A DNA stretch of 64,000 nucleotides from the NCBI RefSeq assembly GCF_030577135.1, contig NZ_JAUIRR010000002.1, positions 326,157 to 390,156 of the forward strand. The letters are read 5' to 3'. Made by a program: the position numbers and the translations under genes. The stretch is from Sulfurimonas sp. hsl 1-7. GTDB lineage: Bacteria; Campylobacterota; Campylobacteria; Campylobacterales; Sulfurimonadaceae. The notes beneath the pieces are model-generated. The model was given only the letters and a program-made list of their open reading frames with translations. It searched no databases and was not told the DNA's origin. Shown here one piece after another: positions 1-8,390 of the stretch; position 1 is the first letter of the stretch, and each line of letters begins with the position of its first letter.

Positions 1-1
1 C

Positions 2-169
2 GGATATGTAAAAAACCGTACCAAGAACGGTGGCTTTTATTGGGTCTATGCAACTGTTTATCCACTATACGACGAGATTCAAAAGATAAGAACATATCTC
101 TCATGCAGACGTAAACCTTCCCCTGAAGAGATTACACAAGCTGAGCAGCTTTATCGTACATTTGTGTAA
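2..169 (+). CDS. PAS-domain protein, C-terminal fragment (CetB/Aer-like), cut by window edge
   Basis: Only the last 55 codons are in the window. They contain the end of a PAS fold with the FYWV strand and a following RRKPSP stretch, which align with the FYWVFANV and ARRSPKK parts of the complete PAS protein at 2475-2963. The stop lies 10 nt before the next chemoreceptor, so this is a PAS-then-receptor pair like the CetB/CetA energy-taxis system of Campylobacter. In that family a separate flavin-binding PAS protein senses redox or energy state and signals through a partner receptor. Flavin binding here is inferred; the N-terminal half with the binding pocket is not visible. Confidence 0.75.
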   Translation, partial: GYVKNRTKNGGFYWVYATVYPLYDEIQKIRTYLSCRRKPSPEEITQAEQLYRTFV

Positions 170-179
170 GAGGTTTTAT

Positions 180-1295
180 ATGACTAACTTGCAAAAAAAC
201 ATCCTTATCTCTTTCTTCTTTCTCCTTATATTTTGTTCATTTTACTTCAGCGATTCAACACTTGTTTATACTCTAATCACTTTGATTACCTACCTTTTAG
301 TGATAGTTTTATTTAAAAACACTTCTACTCAAGCAAATGCAGAGATTCAAAAAAAACATTTAGAACTTATTGAGATGATGAATTTTAAAAGAAATCAGCT
401 TAACCATAATGAAAATGCAGCAAACGAAGTGGAAGAGAGTTTTAACCAGATTATTCACAGTTGCCAACAAGCTACACTAGAGGATACAAAAGTAGCAGGT
501 GAGATGGTACTCATAGCAGATAAAGTAGCCAAAGGACATTTCTCCTGTCGCATCTCAGCCGATACAAAAACACCCCATGTACATGTTTTAAGAAACAGTT
601 TGAATAAAATGTTAGATAATTCTGAGGAGAACCTTGATAATGCTATAAACACACTAAAACAGTTTTCAAACGGTCAATTTGAAGCTAGAAGTGAAGTCAA
701 AGTGGAAGCAAAAATGGCAGATCTTCTGAACAATATTAATGCTCTTGGTGAAGCCCTCAGCAGCATGCAACAACAAAATGAAGATTCAAATAAACAGATA
801 ATGGAGTCTTCACAAACATTAAATGATACAATCGAAGAGATAACAAATACAACAATAGTAGATTTTAAAAAGATGATCACAGATATTGTTGAACAGATTC
901 ATCATATTTCAGACAAAGAGAACGATATGGTGCATAAGCTCCAAACACTTGTAGAAAATGCGAATGAAACAAAAATCATCTTAGAGACCATAGGGGATAT
1001 TGCCGATCAAACAAATCTTTTAGCACTTAATGCAGCCATAGAAGCTGCACGTGCCGGTGATCACGGTCGTGGCTTTGCCGTTGTAGCCGATGAAGTAAGA
1101 AAACTTGCAGAGCGAACACAAGCAAGTCTTGCTGAGACATCAACTACTACAAACCTGCTTATTCAATCGATTGCAGAAAGTTCCGAATCGTTAAATAAAA
1201 ATGCTAAACATGTTAATGAAATATCCGGTGATGTTAGCAATGTTAGCAGTAAGATGGATGAGATTATAGATACACTGAACAACTTAACAAATTAA
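180..1295 (+). CDS. Methyl-accepting chemotaxis protein (CetA-like partner)
   Basis: A 371-residue chemoreceptor. Two hydrophobic stretches lie close together at about residues 8-48, leaving almost no periplasmic sensor loop. A HAMP-like/coiled-coil region follows, then the signalling hairpin at about 268-310 with the conserved [20 protein letters not shown] and [13 protein letters not shown] motifs that contact CheA and CheW. The start at the ATG at 180 is chosen because AGAGG precedes it; an upstream TTG at 162 lies inside the preceding gene. With no periplasmic domain, input probably comes from the cytoplasmic PAS protein encoded just upstream. It ends soon after the hairpin and lacks the CZB domain of its neighbour at 2938-4386. 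Confidence 0.9.
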   Translation: MTNLQKNILISFFFLLIFCSFYFSDSTLVYTLITLITYLLVIVLFKNTSTQANAEIQKKHLELIEMMNFKRNQLNHNENAANEVEESFNQIIHSCQQATLEDTKVAGEMVLIADKVAKGHFSCRISADTKTPHVHVLRNSLNKMLDNSEENLDNAINTLKQFSNGQFEARSEVKVEAKMADLLNNINALGEALSSMQQQNEDSNKQIMESSQTLNDTIEEITNTTIVDFKKMITDIVEQIHHISDKENDMVHKLQTLVENANETKIILETIGDIADQTNLLALNAAIEAARAGDHGRGFAVVADEVRKLAERTQASLAETSTTTNLLIQSIAESSESLNKNAKHVNEISGDVSNVSSKMDEIIDTLNNLTN

Positions 1296-1387
1296 GCTAA
1301 TTTATTATATAAATTTATAAATTGCTATATTATTGCTTCGTTTATATTCTACAATAATATATAAATTCTATTGTAAAAGGATATACA

Positions 1388-1729
1388 ATGTTACTAATAG
1401 AGATATTTACAGATTACATTCGTAATAAAAAAGATTTACGAGAATATGTAGAGCGTAGAAAAGATATCAATGAGCGTGGTGAATTTAATGATGCTAAACT
1501 GATCCAAATTCAGGAAAACCTTGAGCGACTCAAAAGCGAAAATCCTGAAATTTACAATAAAATGTATGACGTACTGGAAGAGATTATCGAACAAGACAAA
1601 GGGCAATTTGTAGACTACTCTTTAGACTTTGCACGAGAAGTACTAAAAATGTTTAAAAACCAATCATTAGAAAGTATTTATGAAGAGTATAGAGATACTT
1701 TAAAACATAAATATCAAACGCTTAATTAG
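1388..1729 (+). CDS. Small hypothetical helical protein
   Basis: A 113-residue charged protein rich in Glu, Lys and Arg, predicted almost entirely alpha-helical, without signal peptide, membrane segment or cysteine. AAAGGA lies 8 nt upstream of the ATG, and a very AT-rich 92-bp spacer separates it from the receptor gene. I do not recognise a family. It converges on the pseudopilin gene with a 20-nt gap. It is probably a real gene because of the ribosome site and codon use, but its function is unknown; a cytoplasmic partner or regulator is possible. Confidence 0.6.
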   Translation: MLLIEIFTDYIRNKKDLREYVERRKDINERGEFNDAKLIQIQENLERLKSENPEIYNKMYDVLEEIIEQDKGQFVDYSLDFAREVLKMFKNQSLESIYEEYRDTLKHKYQTLN

Positions 1730-1749
1730 AAGATTTTTTGAACTACAAG

Positions 1750-2226
1750 CTAATATTTCATGGAAGAGTTATTCACATCTGCTAATGTAGGTGTTGTTTT
1801 ACTACCGTATTCCCAGTACCAGAACCTTGGTGTAGTTGTACTATTTCCATCTCTACATATAATTTCATACTTGTTATCTGTAGTTCTTGCTGCATTAGAT
1901 GGAAATGTAGTAGCCGAAGTTGCATTAGCATCAATACATTTGGTCAAATCAACCGTAAAACTACTAAAAGATGGAGGAAAATCTATATCCCTATTTGTAA
2001 TATTGTAATTTCCATCTATAACACTACCTTTTTTTCCATCTTCTAGAGATGCATGCCATTTCACCGGACCAACTGTACGATTAAGTGTTCCGACAAATCC
2101 TTTCATTACGACTTCATTAGCTTGTTCACTCACCCCAAAAAATTTCGGCAAAGACACCGCTGATAAAACACCTACGATAATAATTACAAAGATCAACTCT
2201 ATCATGTTAAAAGCAGCTCTTTTCAT
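1750..2226 (-). CDS. Type II secretion/type IV pilin-like pseudopilin
   Basis: A 158-residue protein with a class III (prepilin) leader. A short basic stretch, MKRAA, is followed by FNMIELIFVIIIVGVLSAV. Cleavage would fall after Ala, leaving an N-terminal Phe to be methylated and the Glu at mature position 5 that is needed for assembly. The rest is a small globular domain with two Cys that could form a disulphide. The start at 2226 is chosen because AGGAG sits 7 nt upstream and the leader begins there; a longer reading to 2307 would add 27 unlikely residues. No pilus or secretion ATPase, platform or prepilin peptidase gene is nearby, so it must use machinery encoded elsewhere. Confidence 0.85.
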   Translation of the reverse strand: MKRAAFNMIELIFVIIIVGVLSAVSLPKFFGVSEQANEVVMKGFVGTLNRTVGPVKWHASLEDGKKGSVIDGNYNITNRDIDFPPSFSSFTVDLTKCIDANATSATTFPSNAARTTDNKYEIICRDGNSTTTPRFWYWEYGSKTTPTLADVNNSSMKY

Positions 2227-2403
2227 GTGAAACTCCTGAGATAACTTTAATATATATCCATTATTTCTAAAACTAACTTTAGTTTTTATTAACATATTAT
2301 GTTTCATATTGTACTACTGCATGCTTACTGCCTAAACAAAATTCAAGTTTCACCTCTCTTTGTGGGAATATTTTTCCATAAAAACAGACCGTTAGTGCAA
2401 AGA

Positions 2404-2423
2404 ATGCAACACAGATGCAACAC
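2404..2423. repeat. Tandem direct repeat ATGCAACAC, 11-bp period
   Basis: ATGCAACAC occurs at 2404-2412 and again at 2415-2423, one helical turn apart. A further TGCAA core lies at 2396-2400. The repeats fall in the 248-bp divergent region between the pseudopilin and the PAS gene, about 20 bp upstream of the -10 element at 2444. The layout suits a protein-binding site, but this is only inferred. Confidence 0.4.
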
Positions 2424-2443
2424 TAAGCCGACATACTTTTATC

Positions 2444-2449
2444 TATAAT
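2444..2449 (+). promoter_or_regulatory. Putative -10 element of the PAS/CZB-receptor pair
   Basis: TATAAT at 2444-2449, followed by a T-rich stretch, lies 25 bp before the GTG start at 2475. No good -35 hexamer is seen, as is common in Campylobacterota. The start itself is set by AAGGAAGG upstream of the GTG. Confidence 0.5.
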
Positions 2450-2474
2450 TTTTTTTAATAAAAAGGAAGGTGAC

Positions 2475-2963
2475 GTGGCAGGAAAAGAACTGACGTTTAG
2501 TGAAGATGAGTTTATTGTTTCAAAAACGGATACAAAAGGACGTATAACCTATGGAAATGACCTCTTTATAAAAATGAGCGGCTATTCAGAAAAGGAGCTT
2601 TTAGGTCAACCGCATAATATATTGCGACATCCGCAGATGCCCGCAGTGATTTTTGAGTATTTATGGAAAAACATTCAACAAAAAAAAGAGGTTTTTGCTT
2701 ATGTAATCAATCAAACAAAAGAGAAAGATTTTTATTGGGTTTTTGCAAATGTTACGGCAAGTATAGATGAACACGATACTATCATAGGGTACCACTCTGC
2801 ACGTAGAAGCCCAAAAAAAAGTTCCTTAGAGTTTATAAAACCGCTTTATCACAAACTGTTAATTGCCGAAAAATCAGGAGGTTTAAAGAGTTCAAGGAAG
2901 ATATTACAAACATTGTTAAAAGAAAAAGGAGTTTCGTATGATGAATTTATCTTCTCTTTCTAA
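2475..2963 (+). CDS. PAS-domain energy-taxis sensor (CetB/Aer-like)
   Basis: A 162-residue cytoplasmic protein that is essentially one PAS domain. It has the Aer/CetB-type motifs [28 protein letters not shown] and RHPQMP, then a terminal FYWVFANV strand. In Aer and CetB this type of PAS binds FAD and reports cellular redox or energy state; FAD binding here is inferred. GTG start with AAGGAAGG upstream. The gene overlaps the CZB chemoreceptor downstream by 26 nt, which suggests coupled translation and a two-protein receptor complex. It is a paralogue of the truncated PAS gene at the left edge. Confidence 0.85.
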   Translation: MAGKELTFSEDEFIVSKTDTKGRITYGNDLFIKMSGYSEKELLGQPHNILRHPQMPAVIFEYLWKNIQQKKEVFAYVINQTKEKDFYWVFANVTASIDEHDTIIGYHSARRSPKKSSLEFIKPLYHKLLIAEKSGGLKSSRKILQTLLKEKGVSYDEFIFSF

Positions 2964-4386
2964 AATTCAATATTTAAATATTGCCTCAATTGCTATTTTT
3001 TCACTGACACTTCTATATGCAATTATTTCTGACGGCTTTCATTGGATAGAGCTTTTTAATATTCTGAACTTTATCATTGCCTGGATCATTTTTACAAACA
3101 TTAGAAAAACGAAAAAAGTGATTGAAAATGTATCTGAAATGATGTGTGAAGTGGAACTCGGCAAGCTAGAATCCCGTCTTACATCTATTGATGCCAAGGG
3201 GGAGCTTAAAGCTTTGTGTACAAGTACAAACAATATGCTTGATCAGCTTGAGGTATATATGCGTGATACCTTTGCGGTAATTGATGCACTTTCTGAAGAT
3301 AAATACTACCGTTTGGTACAAACTTACGGATTGAAAGGTCTGTATAAAAAATCGGCTGAGAAGATCAATGGAAGTACGGTAAAAATGAAAGAGAATCATG
3401 AGGTTGTAAAATATTCTAAATTAGATACAACTCTTTCTGAAATCGGGCGTTCGACGGGCGGTTTGGATGTTATTCAAAAAAGTCTTTCAAACTCTATAGA
3501 AGAACTCTCCTATATCACCGACATATCTAAAGAGACGGCATCTAAATCGAGTCAAACAGTTGAGGGACTTAATAAAGTCACCCAAAATTTAAACGAACTT
3601 ACCGAACTTGTAAATACATCTAACGATGCGATCAATGCACTTGGTGTTCGTGCTAACGATATAAATTCTGTTGTTAATCTTATTAAAGATATTGCTGAAC
3701 AAACAAATCTCTTAGCACTCAATGCAGCCATAGAAGCAGCACGTGCAGGAGAACATGGAAGAGGTTTTGCAGTAGTAGCAGACAATGTACGAAAACTTGC
3801 AGAAAAAACACAGGCAGCTACTACAGAGATCTCTGTCGCTATTGGAGTGTTGCAACAAGAGACAGCTTCCATTTGTGATTATTCAGAATCTATGAGCGAA
3901 CTTTCAATAGAATCAAATTCGATGATTCAAGATTTTACGAAATCAATTTATGGTTTTAACGATGATTCAAAACGAACAGCGGAACTTGTACTAAGTATTG
4001 AAAAATCTTCTTTTGTAACGCTTGCAAAAATTGATCATATTCTCTTCAAAGATAAAGCATACAGTTCTATTTACCAAAGAAAAATTCTAGGGGAATTTAC
4101 AGACCATCACAATTGTCGTCTAGGAACTTGGTATGAACGGGGAAAAGGAAAAGAACAACTTGGAATGACGCAGGCATATAAACATCTGCCTCAACCGCAT
4201 AAAAAGGTGCATGAATCAGTAACATATGCGATGAAGCTATTTGATAATAAAGAGGAAAATCTCCTTAAGCATGCAGAGGTACTTTTCGAAACTTTTAGAG
4301 AGATGGAGAATGCTTCTAGTCAACTCTTTAACTTGCTGGATGATATGCTTCATGAAGCGATTTCACAAACATATAAAAGACCCTAA
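2938..4386 (+). CDS. Methyl-accepting chemotaxis protein with C-terminal CZB zinc-binding domain
   Basis: A 482-residue receptor. Two membrane helices (about 13-58) are separated by a very short loop, followed by a HAMP-like region (about 60-110), the signalling hairpin with [20 protein letters not shown] (about 250-290), and a chemoreceptor zinc-binding domain (about 360-470). The expected zinc ligands are visible: His367 in IDHILF, Cys393 in [10 protein letters not shown], His421 or His425 in PHKKVH, and His445. CZB domains bind zinc and have been linked to sensing of oxidants such as HOCl through the Cys. AAGGAG lies 6 nt before the ATG, inside the preceding PAS gene. The likely input is PAS plus zinc/thiol sensing in one complex. 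Confidence 0.9.
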   Translation: MMNLSSLSKIQYLNIASIAIFSLTLLYAIISDGFHWIELFNILNFIIAWIIFTNIRKTKKVIENVSEMMCEVELGKLESRLTSIDAKGELKALCTSTNNMLDQLEVYMRDTFAVIDALSEDKYYRLVQTYGLKGLYKKSAEKINGSTVKMKENHEVVKYSKLDTTLSEIGRSTGGLDVIQKSLSNSIEELSYITDISKETASKSSQTVEGLNKVTQNLNELTELVNTSNDAINALGVRANDINSVVNLIKDIAEQTNLLALNAAIEAARAGEHGRGFAVVADNVRKLAEKTQAATTEISVAIGVLQQETASICDYSESMSELSIESNSMIQDFTKSIYGFNDDSKRTAELVLSIEKSSFVTLAKIDHILFKDKAYSSIYQRKILGEFTDHHNCRLGTWYERGKGKEQLGMTQAYKHLPQPHKKVHESVTYAMKLFDNKEENLLKHAEVLFETFREMENASSQLFNLLDDMLHEAISQTYKRP

Positions 4387-4404
4387 TTGAATAACTAGAA
4401 TAAA

Positions 4405-4420
4405 TGCAACAAACTTGCCA
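4405..4420 (-). promoter_or_regulatory. Sigma-54-like promoter sequence pointing antisense to the CZB receptor gene
   Basis: Read on the minus strand, 4420-4405 is TGGCAAGTTTGTTGCA. This fits the sigma-54 consensus TGGCAC-N5-TTGCA with one mismatch and exact GG-to-GC spacing. Transcription would run left into the 3' end of the receptor gene, where no minus-strand gene is recognised. It may be an antisense RNA promoter or a chance match. Confidence 0.3.
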
Positions 4421-4463
4421 CACTACTATGCGATAATTTTCTGCTGAGAAGGGAGGTAGATTT

Positions 4464-6584
4464 ATGAAAGAGTTATCACTACATCTGTGTAGAAGTGTTG
4501 TTGCTTCTGCATATACCGGTAAGGCTTTTGTCATAATAGATTCTACACCTACATTCTATACTTATGATACAAATGCACTTTTTGAATCACATTCAAAGCT
4601 GCAGGGGTTTGCCACATACATTAATAGGTACAGCCACAATATCAGTGTATCACATGACGGTGCCCATGCACTTTTATGCGATACGAAAAAGAATAGAGTG
4701 CTTCTTATCGATATGGAAAATAAAAAGCTCAAAGCCAATATTCCATATGCAAAAGCACCTAGTTTTGCACTTTTTAATCATACATCGGAGTATTTTATTA
4801 TCTCTAACAGTATTGGAAATATGACTATCTACAATACAGATACATTGGATGTTATAGCACAACTAAATATGCCCGATGAGTTACGCACTGCTACTTTTTC
4901 TGACGACTTTTCAAAGATTGCTATAGCTGCACACAATAAAAAGGTATATATTTACTCTATAGCGACTCAGAAACTCTTAGAAACGATTACATTTGATGAG
5001 ATTGTAGAGGTCTTGAGTTTTTCAAAAAACAATACAACCTTACTTACATTTTCACGTAAAGGAAATGTAACACTCTACTCTCTTGTACACAAAAAAATGT
5101 ATCGGGCAGCTCCTCATTCACAATGGCCTAGTACCTTGGCTCATACTGAGAATAAAGAGGTTGTACTTGTCGGGACAAGAGGTTCTCAAGTGGATATATA
5201 TACCACTTCACGAGGGAATAAACTCGGTACGCTACATTTTGATTATTGGGGTGTTACCTCAATATATGTAACCAGTGAGCGTGTATTAGTCGGTTTCTCA
5301 GACGGCAACTGCATTATACTTGATATACAAGAGGAGGTTCAAAAGGCTCTAGAGGCACTGCAACAAAATCGTATTGAAATACTGGCAGAGCTTTGTTATA
5401 TGTACCCTCTTCTTTTTATTAATCCTCAAGTGTGTGCTTTGATTAATGAGAAATATAAAGAGATATTCTCTTTTGAAGCTAAAAGTGACGAGCAGATATT
5501 GGGGTACGATGCCCTTATCTCTTTTATTATTGAAAATGATGCAAAAAAGCAGGAGCTTCTGACATATATATATCAGTCAAACGAAATTGTTTCATTTATG
5601 CAAGAGGTGGAGTGCGGTAATTTTGACGGAGCATGTGAAAATACCTATAAGTTCCCGGTATTACGACAACTACGAGAATTTAGCGAGTTTCGAACGATCT
5701 GTCATCGCAACGTTAGTGAAGAGATAGAACTTTTGGAAAAAGACCCTAATAAATTTACAACTTACAGAGAGGAAAAGACACATAACTGTACAGCGTGTAT
5801 TTATAAAATATTGACCAATGAAGAGACTTTAAAACGGGTATATATGGATTTTAAAAAAGCGGTGCATGCAAAAAACTACACCACTATGCTAGATCTGGTA
5901 ACAAAGTTTCCATCCTTTAAACAGACACGTCTTTATAGACGTATAATGAGTTATGGAGAAGCACTCATAGATAAGATTTTACTGATGATGCAAAGTGATC
6001 ATATTGAAGAGGCCGCAAAGTATGCAGTAATGCTTTCAAAAATCAAACCATTTGAGAAAACAGGCTTAGATTTTAAAGAGCAGATCACCCATTTTGTAAC
6101 TCTTGAACAAGCATCAAAGAACAATGATGTGCTAAAAGTGTTTGATCTCGCTGAAAAAAATCCTGCATTTCGAACAACAAAAGCATTCAAGCAACAACTA
6201 CAAAACTACCAAGGTAAATACGGCTTGGCAAAAGTTCAAGCGATTAAAGGTGATGTAGCTGCCTGCAAAACAATTTTAGGAGATTATTTTAAAGTAGAAC
6301 ATTTTCAAGAAAAAAACTTAGAGATCTTAAAACTTGCGCTCCTTCATGAAATAAAACATTTCGCACCGAAAGAATCTGAAAAAAAATTTCTAGATAAATA
6401 TCATGAACATTTTGGTTGGGATGAAGCATATGAACAAGTTTGCACTCTTTTACAACATACAGCAAACACAATAAAAAAACTTACTCCGATCGAGACTGAT
6501 TATAGAGAGTTACAAACACTCATTGACGGAGAAAAAGTAAAAAACAAAGTAATTAAAAAAAAGGAAAACAAAAGTGAAGCGTGA
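4464..6584 (+). CDS. WD40-like beta-propeller protein with long helical C-terminal region
   Basis: A 706-residue cytoplasmic protein without signal peptide or membrane helix. Residues 1-285 contain six or seven divergent propeller repeats, each a turn (DGAHALL, TSEYFII, DFSKIAIAA, NNTTLLT) followed by a strand ending in a pattern such as VYIYS, VTLYS or VDIYT. Residues 290-700 are helical with several Cys, including CTAC near 450, and a Lys-rich tail. GGGAGG precedes the ATG. The stop overlaps the following response-regulator gene by 11 nt, so it belongs to the signalling block. The propeller may be a scaffold for the kinases and regulators encoded downstream; this is inference, and the exact family is not recognised. 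Confidence 0.75.
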   Translation: MKELSLHLCRSVVASAYTGKAFVIIDSTPTFYTYDTNALFESHSKLQGFATYINRYSHNISVSHDGAHALLCDTKKNRVLLIDMENKKLKANIPYAKAPSFALFNHTSEYFIISNSIGNMTIYNTDTLDVIAQLNMPDELRTATFSDDFSKIAIAAHNKKVYIYSIATQKLLETITFDEIVEVLSFSKNNTTLLTFSRKGNVTLYSLVHKKMYRAAPHSQWPSTLAHTENKEVVLVGTRGSQVDIYTTSRGNKLGTLHFDYWGVTSIYVTSERVLVGFSDGNCIILDIQEEVQKALEALQQNRIEILAELCYMYPLLFINPQVCALINEKYKEIFSFEAKSDEQILGYDALISFIIENDAKKQELLTYIYQSNEIVSFMQEVECGNFDGACENTYKFPVLRQLREFSEFRTICHRNVSEEIELLEKDPNKFTTYREEKTHNCTACIYKILTNEETLKRVYMDFKKAVHAKNYTTMLDLVTKFPSFKQTRLYRRIMSYGEALIDKILLMMQSDHIEEAAKYAVMLSKIKPFEKTGLDFKEQITHFVTLEQASKNNDVLKVFDLAEKNPAFRTTKAFKQQLQNYQGKYGLAKVQAIKGDVAACKTILGDYFKVEHFQEKNLEILKLALLHEIKHFAPKESEKKFLDKYHEHFGWDEAYEQVCTLLQHTANTIKKLTPIETDYRELQTLIDGEKVKNKVIKKKENKSEA

Positions 6585-7596
6585 CCAACAGGTACATATA
6601 AGAACAAAAAATCTAAAAGAGAAAGGGAGAGAAATAGATATTTTAGTTGTAGAGGATGATGAAGTTTTATTGTCACAACTTGTAAAGCTTCTAAAAAAGT
6701 TTTTTAATAGAGTAGATATCGCTTCTAACGGAATAGAAGCACTTAACCGTATTTCAGAGAGAGATTACGATTTAATTATTACCGATTTAGTTATGCCGCT
6801 TCTAGATGGTTTTTCACTTATAGAAAAAATAAGACAAAACAACTCTGAGCAACTTATTTTAGTACTCTCTGCATATTCAGATAACGAAAATCTTTTGCAG
6901 CTTATCGATATGGGGATTGACGGGTTCTTACTCAAACCGGTTAACATAGATGTTGTGATGGAAAAACTCTCTAAAACATCTGAAATAATCTATAACCGAA
7001 AAGCACTACAGCACTATATGAAGATGCTCGAAGAGAGTCACGCAGAATTACTTCAAAGAGATTCTGAACTTGAGGAGACACTCAATGAGATGAATCAGCT
7101 TAAATTAGAAGTCAAAGAACAAAATACTCCTAATGATACAACTCAAGAGTTTATGAGTGCAGAAGAGTTTGCTAAGCTTTATCTAGATGAGATCTCTTAC
7201 TTGAATGAAGAGTTTGAAATTCTTGAAGAACACTTTAATACCTTTTTACTCCAAGAGCATAAGAGTATTACCAATGAAAGCATAGACACTATTGCTCATC
7301 TGCTTAAGCAATACTGCAAGCATTTTGAAACGTATAATGAGTTTGCCTATTTACATGGTGAACTTTGCTCTTTGGCAGGAGAACTAGAAGAGCTACGTGC
7401 TTATCTAAACATCGAGATCTGCATCTCCTCTTTTATCTTGCTTTTTGATCATTTAGAACAATTAAGAAAAGGAGTTTTTGCATCTCAGAGTTTCCATGAT
7501 ATTCATAAACTAGACAAAGCATTTATAAAAGTTCTTGAAGATATATCTAATGAGATTAGTTCTTCATTAGAACTTGTAGATAGTTTAGTCTCGTAG
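6574..7596 (+). CDS. Response regulator: receiver domain plus coiled-coil/helical output domain
   Basis: A 340-residue protein. Residues 22-140 are a receiver domain with the acidic pair VVEDDE, the phospho-acceptor Asp71 in IITDLVMP, and the Lys in FLLKPVN. A coiled coil (about 145-190) and an unrecognised all-helical domain (about 195-335) follow, with no DNA-binding, GGDEF or EAL signature. GTG start with AAGGAA 7 nt upstream, overlapping the beta-propeller gene by 11 nt. Output is probably by protein contact. The helical domain resembles a four-helix bundle, but I could not assign it to Hpt or hemerythrin. Confidence 0.85.
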   Translation: MKRDQQVHIRTKNLKEKGREIDILVVEDDEVLLSQLVKLLKKFFNRVDIASNGIEALNRISERDYDLIITDLVMPLLDGFSLIEKIRQNNSEQLILVLSAYSDNENLLQLIDMGIDGFLLKPVNIDVVMEKLSKTSEIIYNRKALQHYMKMLEESHAELLQRDSELEETLNEMNQLKLEVKEQNTPNDTTQEFMSAEEFAKLYLDEISYLNEEFEILEEHFNTFLLQEHKSITNESIDTIAHLLKQYCKHFETYNEFAYLHGELCSLAGELEELRAYLNIEICISSFILLFDHLEQLRKGVFASQSFHDIHKLDKAFIKVLEDISNEISSSLELVDSLVS

Positions 7597-7610
7597 TGTG
7601 AAGAGATAAG

Positions 7611-8387
7611 ATGAAGCACCCTAAACTTTATGAGAATTTTGACCTTTTTTATAAAGAGAATAAAGATAATAATGCCCAATTGGTTCTTTTCCTCGCTGAG
7701 GAAAGCTCCCATGAAATCAAGAAGCTTCAAAATACGAAGCTCTCTATATACGGAGCCGTTCTTCCTGAAATTATTTTTGAATATATACATTACAAAAAAG
7801 GGATACTGGCTATCACATTAGAAGAACAAACTCAAATAACCATGATTGCTGCGATGCAAAAGCCATCTTTTAATGTTTTAAAAAGCTCTAATAATTCTTA
7901 TTCCCTATTTATGGATGGTATTTCAAGATATATTAACTCTTTTTTAGAGAAATTTTTTGTTGCAACAGATCACAATGTAACCATTTTTGGAGGAGGTACA
8001 GGGAAACTGAGCTTAGGACAAAAAAAAAGTATTTTTGAACTTCTAAAAACGTACCCTCTTGGTATTGAAAATTATGATAGTGATAAGGGCCTTCTTTTAG
8101 TGGGAGCTATTGAAGAGAATACTCTTATTTATCTTTTAAAAGATGAGAAGCAAATGTTCATTGAAACAGCACAGAATACTCTTCATAAGCCTAGGCACTT
8201 CTTTATTGTTGATTATATTTCAAAAGTATTATTTTTGGAAGATCATTTTACTCAAGACCTGCAAGCCGTTAAAAGAATGAGTGTTGCACATATTTTTTGT
8301 CGACTGCTTAGTTTAGGTGAACTTACAAATAACTCAAACCGCTATATTGAATTATGCAATAAAACTACTCTTTTGGAAGCACTTTAA
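7611..8387 (+). CDS. FIST-domain-like sensor protein
   Basis: A 258-residue soluble protein. The N-terminal half has the strand pattern of the FIST N domain (AQLVLFLAEES, LSIYGAVLPE, GILAITLEE), then a glycine-rich turn, TIFGGGTGKLS, at the place where FIST proteins have a GGxAGD-type loop. The shorter C-terminal half (LLLVGAIEENTLIYLL) could be a reduced FIST_C. FIST domains are small-ligand sensors usually found next to or fused with signalling domains, which fits here: the soluble histidine kinase follows 3 nt later. It is shorter than most FIST proteins. The assignment comes from the pattern and context only. Confidence 0.6.
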   Translation: MKHPKLYENFDLFYKENKDNNAQLVLFLAEESSHEIKKLQNTKLSIYGAVLPEIIFEYIHYKKGILAITLEEQTQITMIAAMQKPSFNVLKSSNNSYSLFMDGISRYINSFLEKFFVATDHNVTIFGGGTGKLSLGQKKSIFELLKTYPLGIENYDSDKGLLLVGAIEENTLIYLLKDEKQMFIETAQNTLHKPRHFFIVDYISKVLFLEDHFTQDLQAVKRMSVAHIFCRLLSLGELTNNSNRYIELCNKTTLLEAL

Positions 8388-8390
8388 CAT

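Noticed and set aside
2308-2474. Sigma-54 promoter for the pseudopilin in the GTGTTGCAT repeats
   Set aside because: On the minus strand the GG and GC elements are 9 bp apart instead of 10, so the spacing is wrong.
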